A stretch of DNA of 34,234 nucleotides from Bacteroidaceae bacterium (lineage in GTDB: Bacteria > Bacteroidota > Bacteroidia > Bacteroidales > Bacteroidaceae). Of the stretch, positions 25,427 to 34,198 are shown one piece after another. The notes beneath the pieces are model-generated. The model worked only from the letters and a program-made list of their open reading frames with translations, did no database searches and had not been told where the DNA came from. The position numbers and the translations under genes were made by a program. The stretch covers positions 1 to 34,234 of the forward strand of contig CAAGKZ010000021.1 in the NCBI GenBank assembly GCA_900770665.1, given 5' to 3'. Position 1 is the first letter of the stretch. Each line of letters starts with the position of its first letter.

Positions 25427-28045
25427 ATGCTCACATCAAAAGAAATCAGAGATTCTTTCAAAAAGTTTTTTGAGGGAAAGGGGCACTTGATTGTTCCTTC
25501 GGCACCAATGGTTGTCAAGGATGACCCCACACTTATGTTCACCAATGCAGGTATGAACCAGTTCAAGGACATTATCCTTGGCAATGCTCCGGCAAAGAGC
25601 AAGCGAGTTGCCGATTCGCAGAAGTGTCTCCGCGTAAGCGGCAAGCACAACGACCTTGAGGAGGTTGGTCACGATACCTATCACCACACAATGTTCGAGA
25701 TGCTCGGCAACTGGTCTTTCGGCGACTACTTCAAGGAGGATGCCATCAACTGGGCGTGGGAATACCTTACACAGGTTGTCAAGCTCGACCCTGAGCGTAT
25801 GTATGCAACAGTATTCGAGGGTTGTGAGGCCGAGGGCCTTGAGCGTGACAACGAGGCTGCTGCAATTTGGGAAAAGCACCTGCCTGCAGAGCGCATCATC
25901 AACGGTAACCACAAGGATAACTTCTGGGAGATGGGCGATACAGGTCCTTGCGGTCCATGTTCTGAAATCCATATCGACCTTCGCAGTGATGAGGAGAGAG
26001 CAAAAATAAACGGTCGCGACCTTGTGAACGGTTCACACCCGCAGGTAATTGAAATATGGAACCTTGTGTTCATGCAGTTCAACCGCATGGCCGATGGTCA
26101 TCTTGAGGAACTCCCTGCAAAGGTTATCGACACCGGTATGGGCTTCGAGCGTCTGTGTATGGCACTCCAGGGCAAGCAGTCTAACTATGATACCGATGTT
26201 TTCCAGCCAATAATCAAGGCTATCGGTGAAATTTCGGGCAAGACATACGGCAACGACGTACAGGTAGATGTTGCAATGCGTGTTATTGCCGACCACATAC
26301 GTACAATCTCGTTCTCAATCACTGACGGACAGTTGCCATCGAATGCAAAGGCCGGTTATGTAATCCGTCGCATTCTTCGTCGTGCTGTTCGTTACGGCTA
26401 TACATTCCTGGGTCAGAAGCAGGCATTCATGTACAAGCTTGTTCCTGCACTCATTGAGAACATGGGCGATGCATATCCCGAACTCAAACAGCAACAGGAA
26501 CTCATTACAAAGGTTATCAAGGAGGAGGAGGATTCATTCCTTCGCACACTGGAGACCGGTATGGGTATGCTCGACAAGATTATTGCTACAGCAAAGGCTG
26601 CAGGCAACAGTGAAATCAGCGGTGTAGAGGCATTTACACTCTACGATACATTCGGTTTCCCCATTGACCTTACACAGCTCATTCTTCGCGAGAGCGACCT
26701 CACTGTGAACATGGAGCAGTTCGACGAGGAGATGCAGAAGCAGAAGGCGCGTGCACGTAATGCAGCTGCCGTTGAGAACGGTGACTGGGTTACCGTCAGC
26801 GAGGGTGAGAGCGTGTTCGTGGGCTATGACAACACAGAGTGCGCTACAACAATACTGCGTTACCGTCAGACAAAGCAGAAGAACCAGACCTTCTATCAGG
26901 TGGTTCTCAAGGAGACTCCTTTTTATGCCGAGAGCGGTGGTCAGGTAGGTGATACCGGTTTTCTGGTATGTGGCGACGAGCGCATTGAGGTTGTCGATAC
27001 AAAGAAAGAGAACAATCTTCCAATCCACATAACAAAGCAGTTGCCTGCAGACCCAGCAGCGCAGTTTGTTGCCGAGGTTGACAAGGCTAAGCGTGCTGCT
27101 TGTGCTGCAAACCACTCATGTACCCACTTGCTTGACCAGGCTTTGCGCCAGGTGCTCGGTACTCATGTTGAGCAGAAGGGCTCTTTGGTTACCCCCGACG
27201 GTATCCGTTTCGACTTCTCGCACTTCCAGAAGGTGACCGACGAGGAGATTGAGCAGGTTGAGCGCATCGTGAACGCACGCATCCGCGAGAATATTCCTTT
27301 GACAGATTATCGCAACATCCCCATCGAGGAGGCAAAGAAGCTTGGTGCCATTGCACTGTTCGGCGAGAAGTATGGCGACCATGTACGTGTCGTTCAGTTC
27401 GGTTCTTCAATAGAGTTCTGTGGTGGAACACACGTTGCGGCTACCGGTAACATCGGTATGGTGAAGATTGTTAGCGAGAGCTCTGTCGCTGCAGGTGTAC
27501 GTCGCATCGAGGCTATCACAGGCGAGGCTCTTGAGAATCACAACTACAAGGTGCAGAACCTTTTGAAGGAGATTCAGGCACTGTTCAACAACGTTCCTAA
27601 CCTCAAGGCTACAATTGTTAAGTCTATTGCCGAGAATGCCGAGTTGAAAAAGGAGATTGAGGCTTATGCAAAAGAGAAGGCTGCTATGGTTAAGGCCGAC
27701 CTTCTCAAGGATATTAAGGAGTTCAATGGTATGCGTTATATCAGCGTAGTGCTTCCTTTGGCGCCCGCCACAGTAAAGGATATCGTCTTTATGCTTCGTC
27801 AGGAGCAGGCCGAGAATCTGCTTGTTGTTGTCGGCAGTGTCTACAATGAGAAGCCACAGTTGACAATCTCTGTCAGTGCTGACTTGGTGGAGAAGGGCTT
27901 GAATGCAGGCAAGATTGTAGGTCAGGCTGCACGCGAGATGCAGGGCGGCGGTGGCGGTCAGGCGCACTTTGCGCAGGCCGGTGGCAAGAACCCCGCAGGT
28001 GTAAAGGCTGCAATCGACAAGGTGTTCGATATTATCAAGGGATAA
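25427..28045 (+). CDS. alaS: Alanine--tRNA ligase
   Basis: An 872-residue class II aminoacyl-tRNA synthetase charging tRNA-Ala. The N-terminal catalytic domain opens with RDSFKKFFEGKGHLIVPSAP and holds motifs typical of class II. The middle has the G3:U70-recognition part. The editing domain has the zinc/deacylase ligands HSCTH (near residue 564) and CGGTHV (near 664), which clear mischarged Ser and Gly. The C-terminal DHHA1/C-Ala part ends in GGGGGQAHFAQAGG. Length and every domain are normal. It probably shares a transcript with the lipoprotein gene 30 bases downstream. Confidence 0.98.
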   Translation: MLTSKEIRDSFKKFFEGKGHLIVPSAPMVVKDDPTLMFTNAGMNQFKDIILGNAPAKSKRVADSQKCLRVSGKHNDLEEVGHDTYHHTMFEMLGNWSFGDYFKEDAINWAWEYLTQVVKLDPERMYATVFEGCEAEGLERDNEAAAIWEKHLPAERIINGNHKDNFWEMGDTGPCGPCSEIHIDLRSDEERAKINGRDLVNGSHPQVIEIWNLVFMQFNRMADGHLEELPAKVIDTGMGFERLCMALQGKQSNYDTDVFQPIIKAIGEISGKTYGNDVQVDVAMRVIADHIRTISFSITDGQLPSNAKAGYVIRRILRRAVRYGYTFLGQKQAFMYKLVPALIENMGDAYPELKQQQELITKVIKEEEDSFLRTLETGMGMLDKIIATAKAAGNSEISGVEAFTLYDTFGFPIDLTQLILRESDLTVNMEQFDEEMQKQKARARNAAAVENGDWVTVSEGESVFVGYDNTECATTILRYRQTKQKNQTFYQVVLKETPFYAESGGQVGDTGFLVCGDERIEVVDTKKENNLPIHITKQLPADPAAQFVAEVDKAKRAACAANHSCTHLLDQALRQVLGTHVEQKGSLVTPDGIRFDFSHFQKVTDEEIEQVERIVNARIRENIPLTDYRNIPIEEAKKLGAIALFGEKYGDHVRVVQFGSSIEFCGGTHVAATGNIGMVKIVSESSVAAGVRRIEAITGEALENHNYKVQNLLKEIQALFNNVPNLKATIVKSIAENAELKKEIEAYAKEKAAMVKADLLKDIKEFNGMRYISVVLPLAPATVKDIVFMLRQEQAENLLVVVGSVYNEKPQLTISVSADLVEKGLNAGKIVGQAAREMQGGGGGQAHFAQAGGKNPAGVKAAIDKVFDIIKG

Positions 28046-28075
28046 ACTGTTGCTTGACAATTAAAATCAGTTATT

Positions 28076-28477
28076 ATGAAAAAGATTCTGTTTCTTGCTC
28101 TCTCACTGATATTCATGATATCTTGTGGCGGTAGCAAACAAAAGGCTGAAGCGCGTGAGCTCATTAAGGCTGAAGTTGAGGCAGCTGATGAGATGTTGCG
28201 TGGTGAGCAGATTGACTTCATGACCGTGTGTGATGGTGCTGAGTTCGTGAATGATGAGATTCACTACTATTATACTGTTGATGAGGATTATGCTACCATT
28301 GATGTGCTCAAGGCCAGCGCTGATGATATTAAAGAGAATCAGAGGGAGGCGTTGGAGAGTATGCCTTCAACAAAAGAATTGATCTCTCTGCTGGAGACTA
28401 TTGGCGGAAGCCTGACGTTCCATTATAAAGGAGACTATTCCGGACAAAGAGTGTCCATTACAGTCTATGATTTCTGA
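28076..28477 (+). CDS. Small hypothetical lipoprotein
   Basis: A 133-residue protein whose first 17 residues form a lipoprotein signal peptide with lipobox MISC (Cys17). The mature part is acidic, begins with a helical Lys/Glu-rich stretch and then appears to be alpha/beta (DEIHYYYTVDEDYATIDV, GGSLTFHYKGDYSGQRVSITVYDF). The shape resembles small periplasmic NTF2- or DUF-type folds but I cannot assign a family. It follows alaS by 30 bases and ends before an 18-bp terminator stem, so it likely shares the alaS transcript. Function unknown. Confidence 0.8.
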   Translation: MKKILFLALSLIFMISCGGSKQKAEARELIKAEVEAADEMLRGEQIDFMTVCDGAEFVNDEIHYYYTVDEDYATIDVLKASADDIKENQREALESMPSTKELISLLETIGGSLTFHYKGDYSGQRVSITVYDF

Positions 28478-28492
28478 TTAGACTATGAAATA

Positions 28493-28532
28493 AACGACAT
28501 CGGGGTGGCAAATCTGCCACCCCGATGTCGTT
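28493..28532. terminator. Bidirectional terminator, 18-bp perfect stem
   Basis: Positions 28493-28510 pair perfectly with 28515-28532 around an AATC loop. It lies between the convergent lipoprotein and helicase genes and touches the helicase stop codon. The flanking A/T runs are short, so strength of the terminator is inferred from the stem. Confidence 0.82.
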
Positions 28533-29943
28533 ATTGTATCTTCCAGTTTACAAGGTGCAGCTTCTCGCTTGCACGTGTAAAGGCCGTGTATAGCCAACGA
28601 TAGTAGTCGGGTGAAATCATATCCTCGCTGATGTAACCCTGGTCAATGAATACACGTTTCCACTCACCGCCCTGCGCCTTGTGACAGGTGACGGCATAAC
28701 CGTATTTTACCTGCAGGGCATTGTAATAGGGGTTCTTGCGTATCTCTTCCATGCGCTTTCTCTTTGAACGTATCTCGGGGTAGTCCTCCCATACGGCATT
28801 GAACAGGCGTTCGTTCTCCTCTCTTGTCAATGAGGGCGATTCACTGGTCAGGGTATCGAGCATAATCTTCACGTCTATTTCGCAATCCTCGTAGTCGATG
28901 AGCGACAAGGTTACATCGGCAAAACGGAATCCATACATTTCCTCGGTTCCATGCACGCGTATTATTTCGGCCATGTCGCCATTGGCAATGAAGTCGAGCT
29001 TCTCAAGCAGCGTCTTGTCCTCCTTGCCCAGTTGTTCGCGCCAGTAGTAGTTGTTCTTTACAATCATGAGCATGTCTCCACGGCTGAGCTCTTCCTCGCG
29101 GTAGAGGATGCGGTGGCGTATGCCCTCGTTGTAGACGTTGGCGCGTTTGTTCGAGCGGCAAAGGATTATGGTTTCATCGACGCCGGCCTTGTTGTAGCAA
29201 CCTTCAATGGCCTCAATGAGCTCTTCTCCCTGTACATTGCATATATCGGCAAATCCTTTCAGTGTTATTGCGGGCAGGTCGTATGTATCATCTTCCTCAA
29301 TCCTTTGGCGCAGCATTGTGGCATTGTAGAGGATGCCCGAACCATCGAGTTGTCTCATCACCTGTTTCAATTCAACCGATGTAACATTCAGGAACATTGA
29401 ACGCAAATAGCTTCCTGTAAGTGCCGGTGACTCGGCTTCGCCCACCGGTGGCAGCTGTGCAGTGTCGCCAAGCAGCAGCATAGAGCAAGCGCGTCCCGAA
29501 TATACGAACTCAATCAGGTCGTCCAGCAGTCCGCCCGAACTGCCGTCATTGGAAATCATTGATGCCTCGTCAACGATGAACAGTGTGTTCTGCGCCCTGT
29601 TCTCAGAGAGTGTGAATGTGGCGCTGTCCATAATCAACTTCTGGCGATAGATGCATTTGTGTATTGTGTGTGCACTTTTCCCTGAGTAGGATGAGAAGAC
29701 CTTTGCAGCACGCCCGGTCGGAGCAAGTAATACAGTTCTGCGTTCAAGCTGTTCCATGGTGCGCACAAGTGCCGATATCAGCGAGGTCTTTCCCGTTCCT
29801 GCGTATCCGCACAGCAGGAACACCTTGCGGTCATCATCCGAAAGCAGGAACTCGGACAGCTTGTCCATTGCCATTTCCTGTTCACTTGTCGGGGTGAACG
29901 GGAAATTTGATTTTATCTGCGCTGTTAAATATCTGTTTATCAC
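28531..29943 (-). CDS. RecD-like SF1B DNA helicase/ATPase
   Basis: A 470-residue ATPase with an AAA_30-type first domain and a UvrD_C_2 second domain. Walker A is GYAGTGKTS (46-54), motif Ia LLAPTGRAAK, Walker B VDEAS (D125-E126), and the C-terminal helicase motifs are YGYAVTCHKAQGGEW (about 413-427) and LYTAFTRASEKL (about 452-463). It is much shorter than E. coli RecD and lacks RecB/RecC partners here, so it is a stand-alone 5'-3' helicase of unknown role in DNA repair or recombination. The start is probably GTG 29943 (the frame begins GTG-ATA-AAC); no in-frame ATG occurs until residue 24. It is a single gene. Confidence 0.92.
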   Translation of the reverse strand: MINRYLTAQIKSNFPFTPTSEQEMAMDKLSEFLLSDDDRKVFLLCGYAGTGKTSLISALVRTMEQLERRTVLLAPTGRAAKVFSSYSGKSAHTIHKCIYRQKLIMDSATFTLSENRAQNTLFIVDEASMISNDGSSGGLLDDLIEFVYSGRACSMLLLGDTAQLPPVGEAESPALTGSYLRSMFLNVTSVELKQVMRQLDGSGILYNATMLRQRIEEDDTYDLPAITLKGFADICNVQGEELIEAIEGCYNKAGVDETIILCRSNKRANVYNEGIRHRILYREEELSRGDMLMIVKNNYYWREQLGKEDKTLLEKLDFIANGDMAEIIRVHGTEEMYGFRFADVTLSLIDYEDCEIDVKIMLDTLTSESPSLTREENERLFNAVWEDYPEIRSKRKRMEEIRKNPYYNALQVKYGYAVTCHKAQGGEWKRVFIDQGYISEDMISPDYYRWLYTAFTRASEKLHLVNWKIQ

Positions 29944-30060
29944 CTGCGTAAATGTTAAAAAAACGTTTTTTGCAATGACTGAAACCTCTTAAAAATAGTT
30001 TAATGAACTTCCCGATTGTAAAAAAGTTATATAAAATAATGTATATTCGTTTTTTTATCT

Positions 30061-30068
30061 TATTTTTG
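30061..30068 (+). promoter_or_regulatory. Putative -7 box of the pilin-like/DUF3822/rsmD operon
   Basis: TATTTTTG, an exact TAnnTTTG match, giving a leader of about 28 bases before the ATG at 30103. TATATTCG at 30042-30049 is a second candidate. No convincing -33 box. Confidence 0.45.
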
Positions 30069-30102
30069 TGACACGAAAATAATTAAATAAAAAGATATAA
30101 CA

Positions 30103-31008
30103 ATGAAAAAAGCATTAATTGTAACTTTTAATGTGGTTTTGCTAGGCCTTGTCATTGCACTTGTCTATGCAAACTTCAGCAGTGTAAATGCGCCGCTTGA
30201 TTTCGAAAAGCAGCGTATGGAGCGTGACCAGGTGGTTATCGAGCGCCTTATCGACATCAGAACTGCTCAGGTTGAATACCGTGCCCAGAACGGCCGTTAT
30301 GCAGCCAACTTTGACGAGTTGATTGCTTTCCTCGGTGACAGTATGAAGGTTGTGAACAAGACCTACATTCTTAACGACAAGCAGTTGGCATTGGTACGTG
30401 ACTTCAAGATTGAGGATACAAAGCCAAAGGATGCCGATGCAATGGAGTTCTCTGAGGATGAGGCAGACCAGATAGTCCTCAACATCCTTAACGACACAGA
30501 AAAGAAGAATGCAAAGAAGAACGCTTCAAGAATTGAGAAGCTCAATGCTTTGTCTCTTGATTCAACAGTAACCATCGCAGAGGCTTTCCACCGCGATACT
30601 GTTCGCCTTGCTTATGTTGATACATTGTATCACAATCCTCAGTACGATATCCAGCAGTTGAGATACATTCCTTTCAGCGAGGGCGAGGATGGCAAACCAT
30701 TGGAGTTCTACATGAAGGCCGACAGTATCTTGCCTAATGCTCAGGCAAACCGCAAGGCCGGTGGTTATATTCAATTATTTGAGGCACGTGCCGACTTCGC
30801 CGACTATCTCAAAGGCTTGAACCAGCAGGAACTTGACAACTATCTCTTGCAGGTTATTACCAACGGTACCGAGTTCCGCGAGGAGGTTCGAGTTGATACA
30901 AACGGTGAGCCTTTGGAGGGAGCTAACGGTGTCCTCAAAAGACGTATCCCAACCCGTAAGGTAGGTGATGTTACCAAGAATAATAACAATGCCGGTAACT
31001 GGCCCTAA
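30103..31008 (+). CDS. Hypothetical membrane-anchored protein, pseudopilin-like N-terminus
   Basis: A 301-residue protein with a single N-terminal membrane segment (about 4-24) and a large outside or periplasmic part. Residues 43-75 (VIERLIDIRTAQVEYRAQNGRYAANFDELIAFL) form a helix then Gly-Tyr turn that resembles the stem of type II pseudopilins and type IV pilins, but no pre-pilin peptidase cleavage site (Gly/Phe-Thr-Leu-Ile-Glu) precedes it. The rest has an acidic helical segment (about 108-145) and a Tyr/Asn-rich tail. I do not recognise a named family. It precedes the DUF3822-like gene by 6 bases and is cotranscribed with it and rsmD. A fibrous or pilus-related role is speculation. Confidence 0.75.
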   Translation: MKKALIVTFNVVLLGLVIALVYANFSSVNAPLDFEKQRMERDQVVIERLIDIRTAQVEYRAQNGRYAANFDELIAFLGDSMKVVNKTYILNDKQLALVRDFKIEDTKPKDADAMEFSEDEADQIVLNILNDTEKKNAKKNASRIEKLNALSLDSTVTIAEAFHRDTVRLAYVDTLYHNPQYDIQQLRYIPFSEGEDGKPLEFYMKADSILPNAQANRKAGGYIQLFEARADFADYLKGLNQQELDNYLLQVITNGTEFREEVRVDTNGEPLEGANGVLKRRIPTRKVGDVTKNNNNAGNWP

Positions 31009-31014
31009 TTAAGG

Positions 31015-31818
31015 ATGACAAAGGATAACATTCAAAATAAAACATTATCCATTCGTATAAGTACGGATGGATTTTGTTTTTGCAGCTATACGCCTTCGTT
31101 GCTCGGGTCACTGAAGTACTTCTTTTACAAGACCGAGAAGAACCTTACACTTGCAAATAATCTGCAGAAGGGTATTGAACAGTGTCCCTTCGTTTCACAG
31201 GATGAGAGGTACAGTGTGCAGCTCGTCGTCGAGACCGAAGAGTTTACGACGGTTCCGGCCGAGTATGACGACAAACAGGATTACAAGGCATTCCATCGCC
31301 TGTGCTTTCCAAAGAACGATGCCCGTGTGGAGGTTGTTGCAAACAGACTCAATGCAATGGGGCTCTCTGTCCTGTTCCCTGTTGAGAAGTCATTGTATGA
31401 GCGTTTGCAAAAACTTGGTGATGTTACCTGCTACTCCACAATCAGCATATTGCTTGGGCTCTTGTCGAGCAAACCGATGGGCGAGGAGAAGTATATGCTT
31501 GCCTGTTTTCAGGGTAATCACACGTTTTTCATATCGGTGCACGAGGGCAAGATGAGGCTTGCCAATGCGTTCAGATGCGATGACGGACACGACTGCATAT
31601 ATTACCTTTTGAGCATTTGGAAAGAACAGGGCCTGTCACAGGAGGACGATACACTTTACCTTTGTGGAGACAAGGGTGTCGAGGTGAACATGATGACAAT
31701 AGGGCGCTTTATAAAAAGGTGCAAGCGTTTGAATGCAAGTGAGATGTTCCCGTCAACATTGTTGAACAAGATGGAAGGTATTCCTTTCGATTTACAGTCA
31801 TTGATACTATGCGAGTAA
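31015..31818 (+). CDS. DUF3822 family protein
   Basis: A 267-residue protein of a Bacteroidetes-restricted family of unknown function, recognised from the opening (TLSIRISTDGFCFCSYTPSLL) and the overall length. It has no signal peptide or membrane segment, so it is probably cytoplasmic. The closing part (DDTLYLCGDKGVEVNMMTIGRFIKRCK ... PFDLQSLILCE) has the feel of an actin-like (ASKHA) fold, as in PilM or FtsA, but this is my impression. Its start lies 6 bases after the pilin-like gene and its stop overlaps the rsmD start by 10 bases, so translation of all three is probably coupled. Confidence 0.8.
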   Translation: MTKDNIQNKTLSIRISTDGFCFCSYTPSLLGSLKYFFYKTEKNLTLANNLQKGIEQCPFVSQDERYSVQLVVETEEFTTVPAEYDDKQDYKAFHRLCFPKNDARVEVVANRLNAMGLSVLFPVEKSLYERLQKLGDVTCYSTISILLGLLSSKPMGEEKYMLACFQGNHTFFISVHEGKMRLANAFRCDDGHDCIYYLLSIWKEQGLSQEDDTLYLCGDKGVEVNMMTIGRFIKRCKRLNASEMFPSTLLNKMEGIPFDLQSLILCE

Positions 31819-32345
31819 TTAGTGGAAAGTATAAAGGCCGTCATTTTGATGTGCCACGCAATTTCAAGGCACGTCCTACAACCGATTTTGCCAAAGAGAA
31901 CCTTTTCAACATCCTCAACAATATGGTGGATTTTGAGGAGGCTGCAGTGCTCGATTTCTTTGCCGGTACGGGCAGCATAAGTCTTGAATTCCTTTCACGT
32001 GGCTGCAAGGCAGTAACATCGGTTGAGATGGATGCAATGCATGCGGCGCACCTCAAAAAGACATGCACACTGCTTGGCGATGAGGCCTGGAGTGTTGTGC
32101 GTGACGATGTGTTCCGTTATATACGCCGCTCGCCTGCAGCCTATGACCTTGTTTTTGCCGACCCGCCGTATGCGCTCAAGGAACTCAGTACTATTCCCGA
32201 TTTGGTGCTCGGCGGCAACCTGCTGAAGCCCGGCGGTATGCTTGTCTTTGAGCATGGCAAGGACAATGATTTCAGTGAGCATCCATGCTTCTTCCGCCAC
32301 GTTGCCTACGGTAGCGTGAACTTCAGTTTCTTTGAGAAGAAGTAG
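31809..32345 (+). CDS. rsmD: 16S rRNA (guanine966-N2)-methyltransferase RsmD
   Basis: A 178-residue methyltransferase that modifies G966 of 16S rRNA using SAM. The N-terminus MRVISGKYKGRHFDVP and RPTTDFAKENLFNIL is typical. SAM-binding motif DFFAGTGSISLEF (49-61) and the N6/N2-methylation motif DPPY (118-121) are complete. ATG 31809 overlaps the end of the DUF3822 gene by 10 bases. The 3' end overlaps the convergent TPR-HTH gene by 23 bases. It is a housekeeping gene in a unit with two proteins of unknown function. Confidence 0.96.
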   Translation: MRVISGKYKGRHFDVPRNFKARPTTDFAKENLFNILNNMVDFEEAAVLDFFAGTGSISLEFLSRGCKAVTSVEMDAMHAAHLKKTCTLLGDEAWSVVRDDVFRYIRRSPAAYDLVFADPPYALKELSTIPDLVLGGNLLKPGGMLVFEHGKDNDFSEHPCFFRHVAYGSVNFSFFEKK

Positions 32346-34053
32346 GTCCCAGCTTGATTGTCTCCTTAACTTTTTTAATCCTGTCCCAGACAGTCTGGCG
32401 CGGGTAATCCGTTATATTCGCAATCTCCGGGCCGGTCAACCCTATTTTCAAAAGATAGCATACACGCAGCAGCGGCTCGTTGATTTTCTTGAACTTGGCC
32501 TGTACCTCGTGAGTGAACTCGGGGTATAGTTTGTCAATGGCGCCAAGCAACTCCTTCCACTCATCGTCGCTCAGGTGGTATTTGCCTTTGGATGTCTTTT
32601 TAACCTTTTCAATGATATCGCCATTGCTTTTGGCCATATTATTCATAATGGTCAGCTTCGTCAACTCGCAGTTCTGCGCAACAAGCATATCGAAATCTTC
32701 CTTTGCATTTTGCAACTCTTTTGATAGCCTTGAATTGGCAGCGTTCAGTTTTCTCAATTCTTTTTCCTTCTCTTCAATGCACCTTTTCTCTCTTTCAATT
32801 TCAAAGTCTCTTTTTTCTATCAATACCTTTGCACTTTCTATATTCTTTTCCTTGTTGAGAATGATGTCGAGCAAACGTTTTTTCCGTCTATAATGCAGCG
32901 TTACAGTTCCTAATAGCACTATTATTGATATTGAAACCCCAATTACAAGGTTATACCTGTCTTTAGCGGCATTTTGCATCACCCTTGTCTCCTCTTCCTT
33001 ATCGCGCCTGTATTGGAAGAAATTCTTTGCATTCGTAGTGTGCTCAAGGTTTCTTTTGTTGTTTACCGCCAAATTTGCATCTATGAATTTTATGGCAAAT
33101 TCTGTAGCTTTTTCATAATCCTTAATGGAAGCATAATACCTTGTCAACCATTGCGAAGCATCATATTTTGATTCAATTCGTGAAGTTGTGTTATAAAGTT
33201 CTAACCTGGCAACTGCTGCGCTGTCAATTGATACGAAACATTCGTAATAGACAGATAGGTTTGATAAATAGTTGAATGGGCGTTCTTTTTTGTTGAGCCT
33301 GTTTAGTAATTCATAGCAATGTGTAGCTTCGTCTTTATATCCATATAGTGCGTAATCTCCCATTGCTGTTGCGATTATATCTGCATTTTTTCTATCAATA
33401 ACTGTATTGTTTAAATTATTTATAATTAGGTTATAGAACTTTACGGAATTTATGGTATCGTTTAATTTAGAGTAACAGCTTGCAATAGTCATATATGTCC
33501 TATTATTGGCATTGTCATTACGTTCTGCAACTTCAAGTCGTTTAAGTGCGACATCTAAAGCCTCGGTGTAATTTAATTGTGTTCTATACAAATGAGATAA
33601 TTGTGAATAAGAATTTCCCCATAATGCAACATCGGCATTAGACGTTTCTTCTGCAATGGCTGCTGATTTCAGAAAAAATGTCACTGCATTCGGGTAGTCA
33701 TTAAGGTCGCGATACACACTGCCCATATAATAATAGGCCTCCTGCTTCTCAATGCTTGTACCATTCTCCTCAAAATAACGACAGATGTCCTTTATCTGTT
33801 TGTCAGTTGTATGGGTAATATACGCTTTGTCTTGTAGCCTTATTTCAAGCAAAGCCAGTTTATTGCAGATATATTCCGTCTCGTTGTCGAACTGTGGCTT
33901 TATGGAATCGAGTCTTCGCATTGCAGCTTGTGGCAATGTATCGCCCATAGCCTTTATGTCGTTCAACTCTTTTAATAGAACTTCGTTTTCCTTTTTGCTG
34001 CAAGCTACAAAAAGTACCGATGAAAACAGTAATATCCGAATAAAATATCTCAT
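32323..34053 (-). CDS. TPR, transmembrane and HTH regulator, putative lipoprotein
   Basis: A 576-residue protein. The N-terminus has a signal peptide with lipobox FVAC (Cys18). Residues about 60-330 are helical repeats of TPR type (AYYYMGSVYRDLNDYPNAV, YSQLSHLYRTQLNYTEAL). A membrane segment (about 368-388) is followed by basic residues (RRKKR), a coiled coil (about 395-460) and a C-terminal HTH-like domain (about 525-567; LTGPEIANITDYPRQTVWDRIKK). The layout implies a periplasmic TPR sensor and a cytoplasmic DNA-binding end, as in a Bacteroides family of membrane-bound regulators, but which genes it controls is unknown. The 3' end overlaps rsmD by 23 bases. It lies alone at the contig end. 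Confidence 0.85.
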   Translation of the reverse strand: MRYFIRILLFSSVLFVACSKKENEVLLKELNDIKAMGDTLPQAAMRRLDSIKPQFDNETEYICNKLALLEIRLQDKAYITHTTDKQIKDICRYFEENGTSIEKQEAYYYMGSVYRDLNDYPNAVTFFLKSAAIAEETSNADVALWGNSYSQLSHLYRTQLNYTEALDVALKRLEVAERNDNANNRTYMTIASCYSKLNDTINSVKFYNLIINNLNNTVIDRKNADIIATAMGDYALYGYKDEATHCYELLNRLNKKERPFNYLSNLSVYYECFVSIDSAAVARLELYNTTSRIESKYDASQWLTRYYASIKDYEKATEFAIKFIDANLAVNNKRNLEHTTNAKNFFQYRRDKEEETRVMQNAAKDRYNLVIGVSISIIVLLGTVTLHYRRKKRLLDIILNKEKNIESAKVLIEKRDFEIEREKRCIEEKEKELRKLNAANSRLSKELQNAKEDFDMLVAQNCELTKLTIMNNMAKSNGDIIEKVKKTSKGKYHLSDDEWKELLGAIDKLYPEFTHEVQAKFKKINEPLLRVCYLLKIGLTGPEIANITDYPRQTVWDRIKKVKETIKLGPTSSQRN

Positions 34054-34198
34054 AGTGTTTGTCTCTTCTCTCTCATGTTTAAATATATGCTAAAATAATG
34101 TAAATAATTGAGTTTTTAAGGCGTCACTTGTACGAATGTGTCTGATTTCCTATTTATACCTTTCGGCTTTTTAAAAATATTACTGTTTTAATACGTTT
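34054..34198. other. Upstream region of the TPR-HTH regulator
   Basis: AT-rich sequence that should hold the promoter of the preceding minus-strand gene. Read on the minus strand there is a TATATTTA box close to TAnnTTTG about 30 bases before the ATG. I see no gene in it. Confidence 0.5.
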
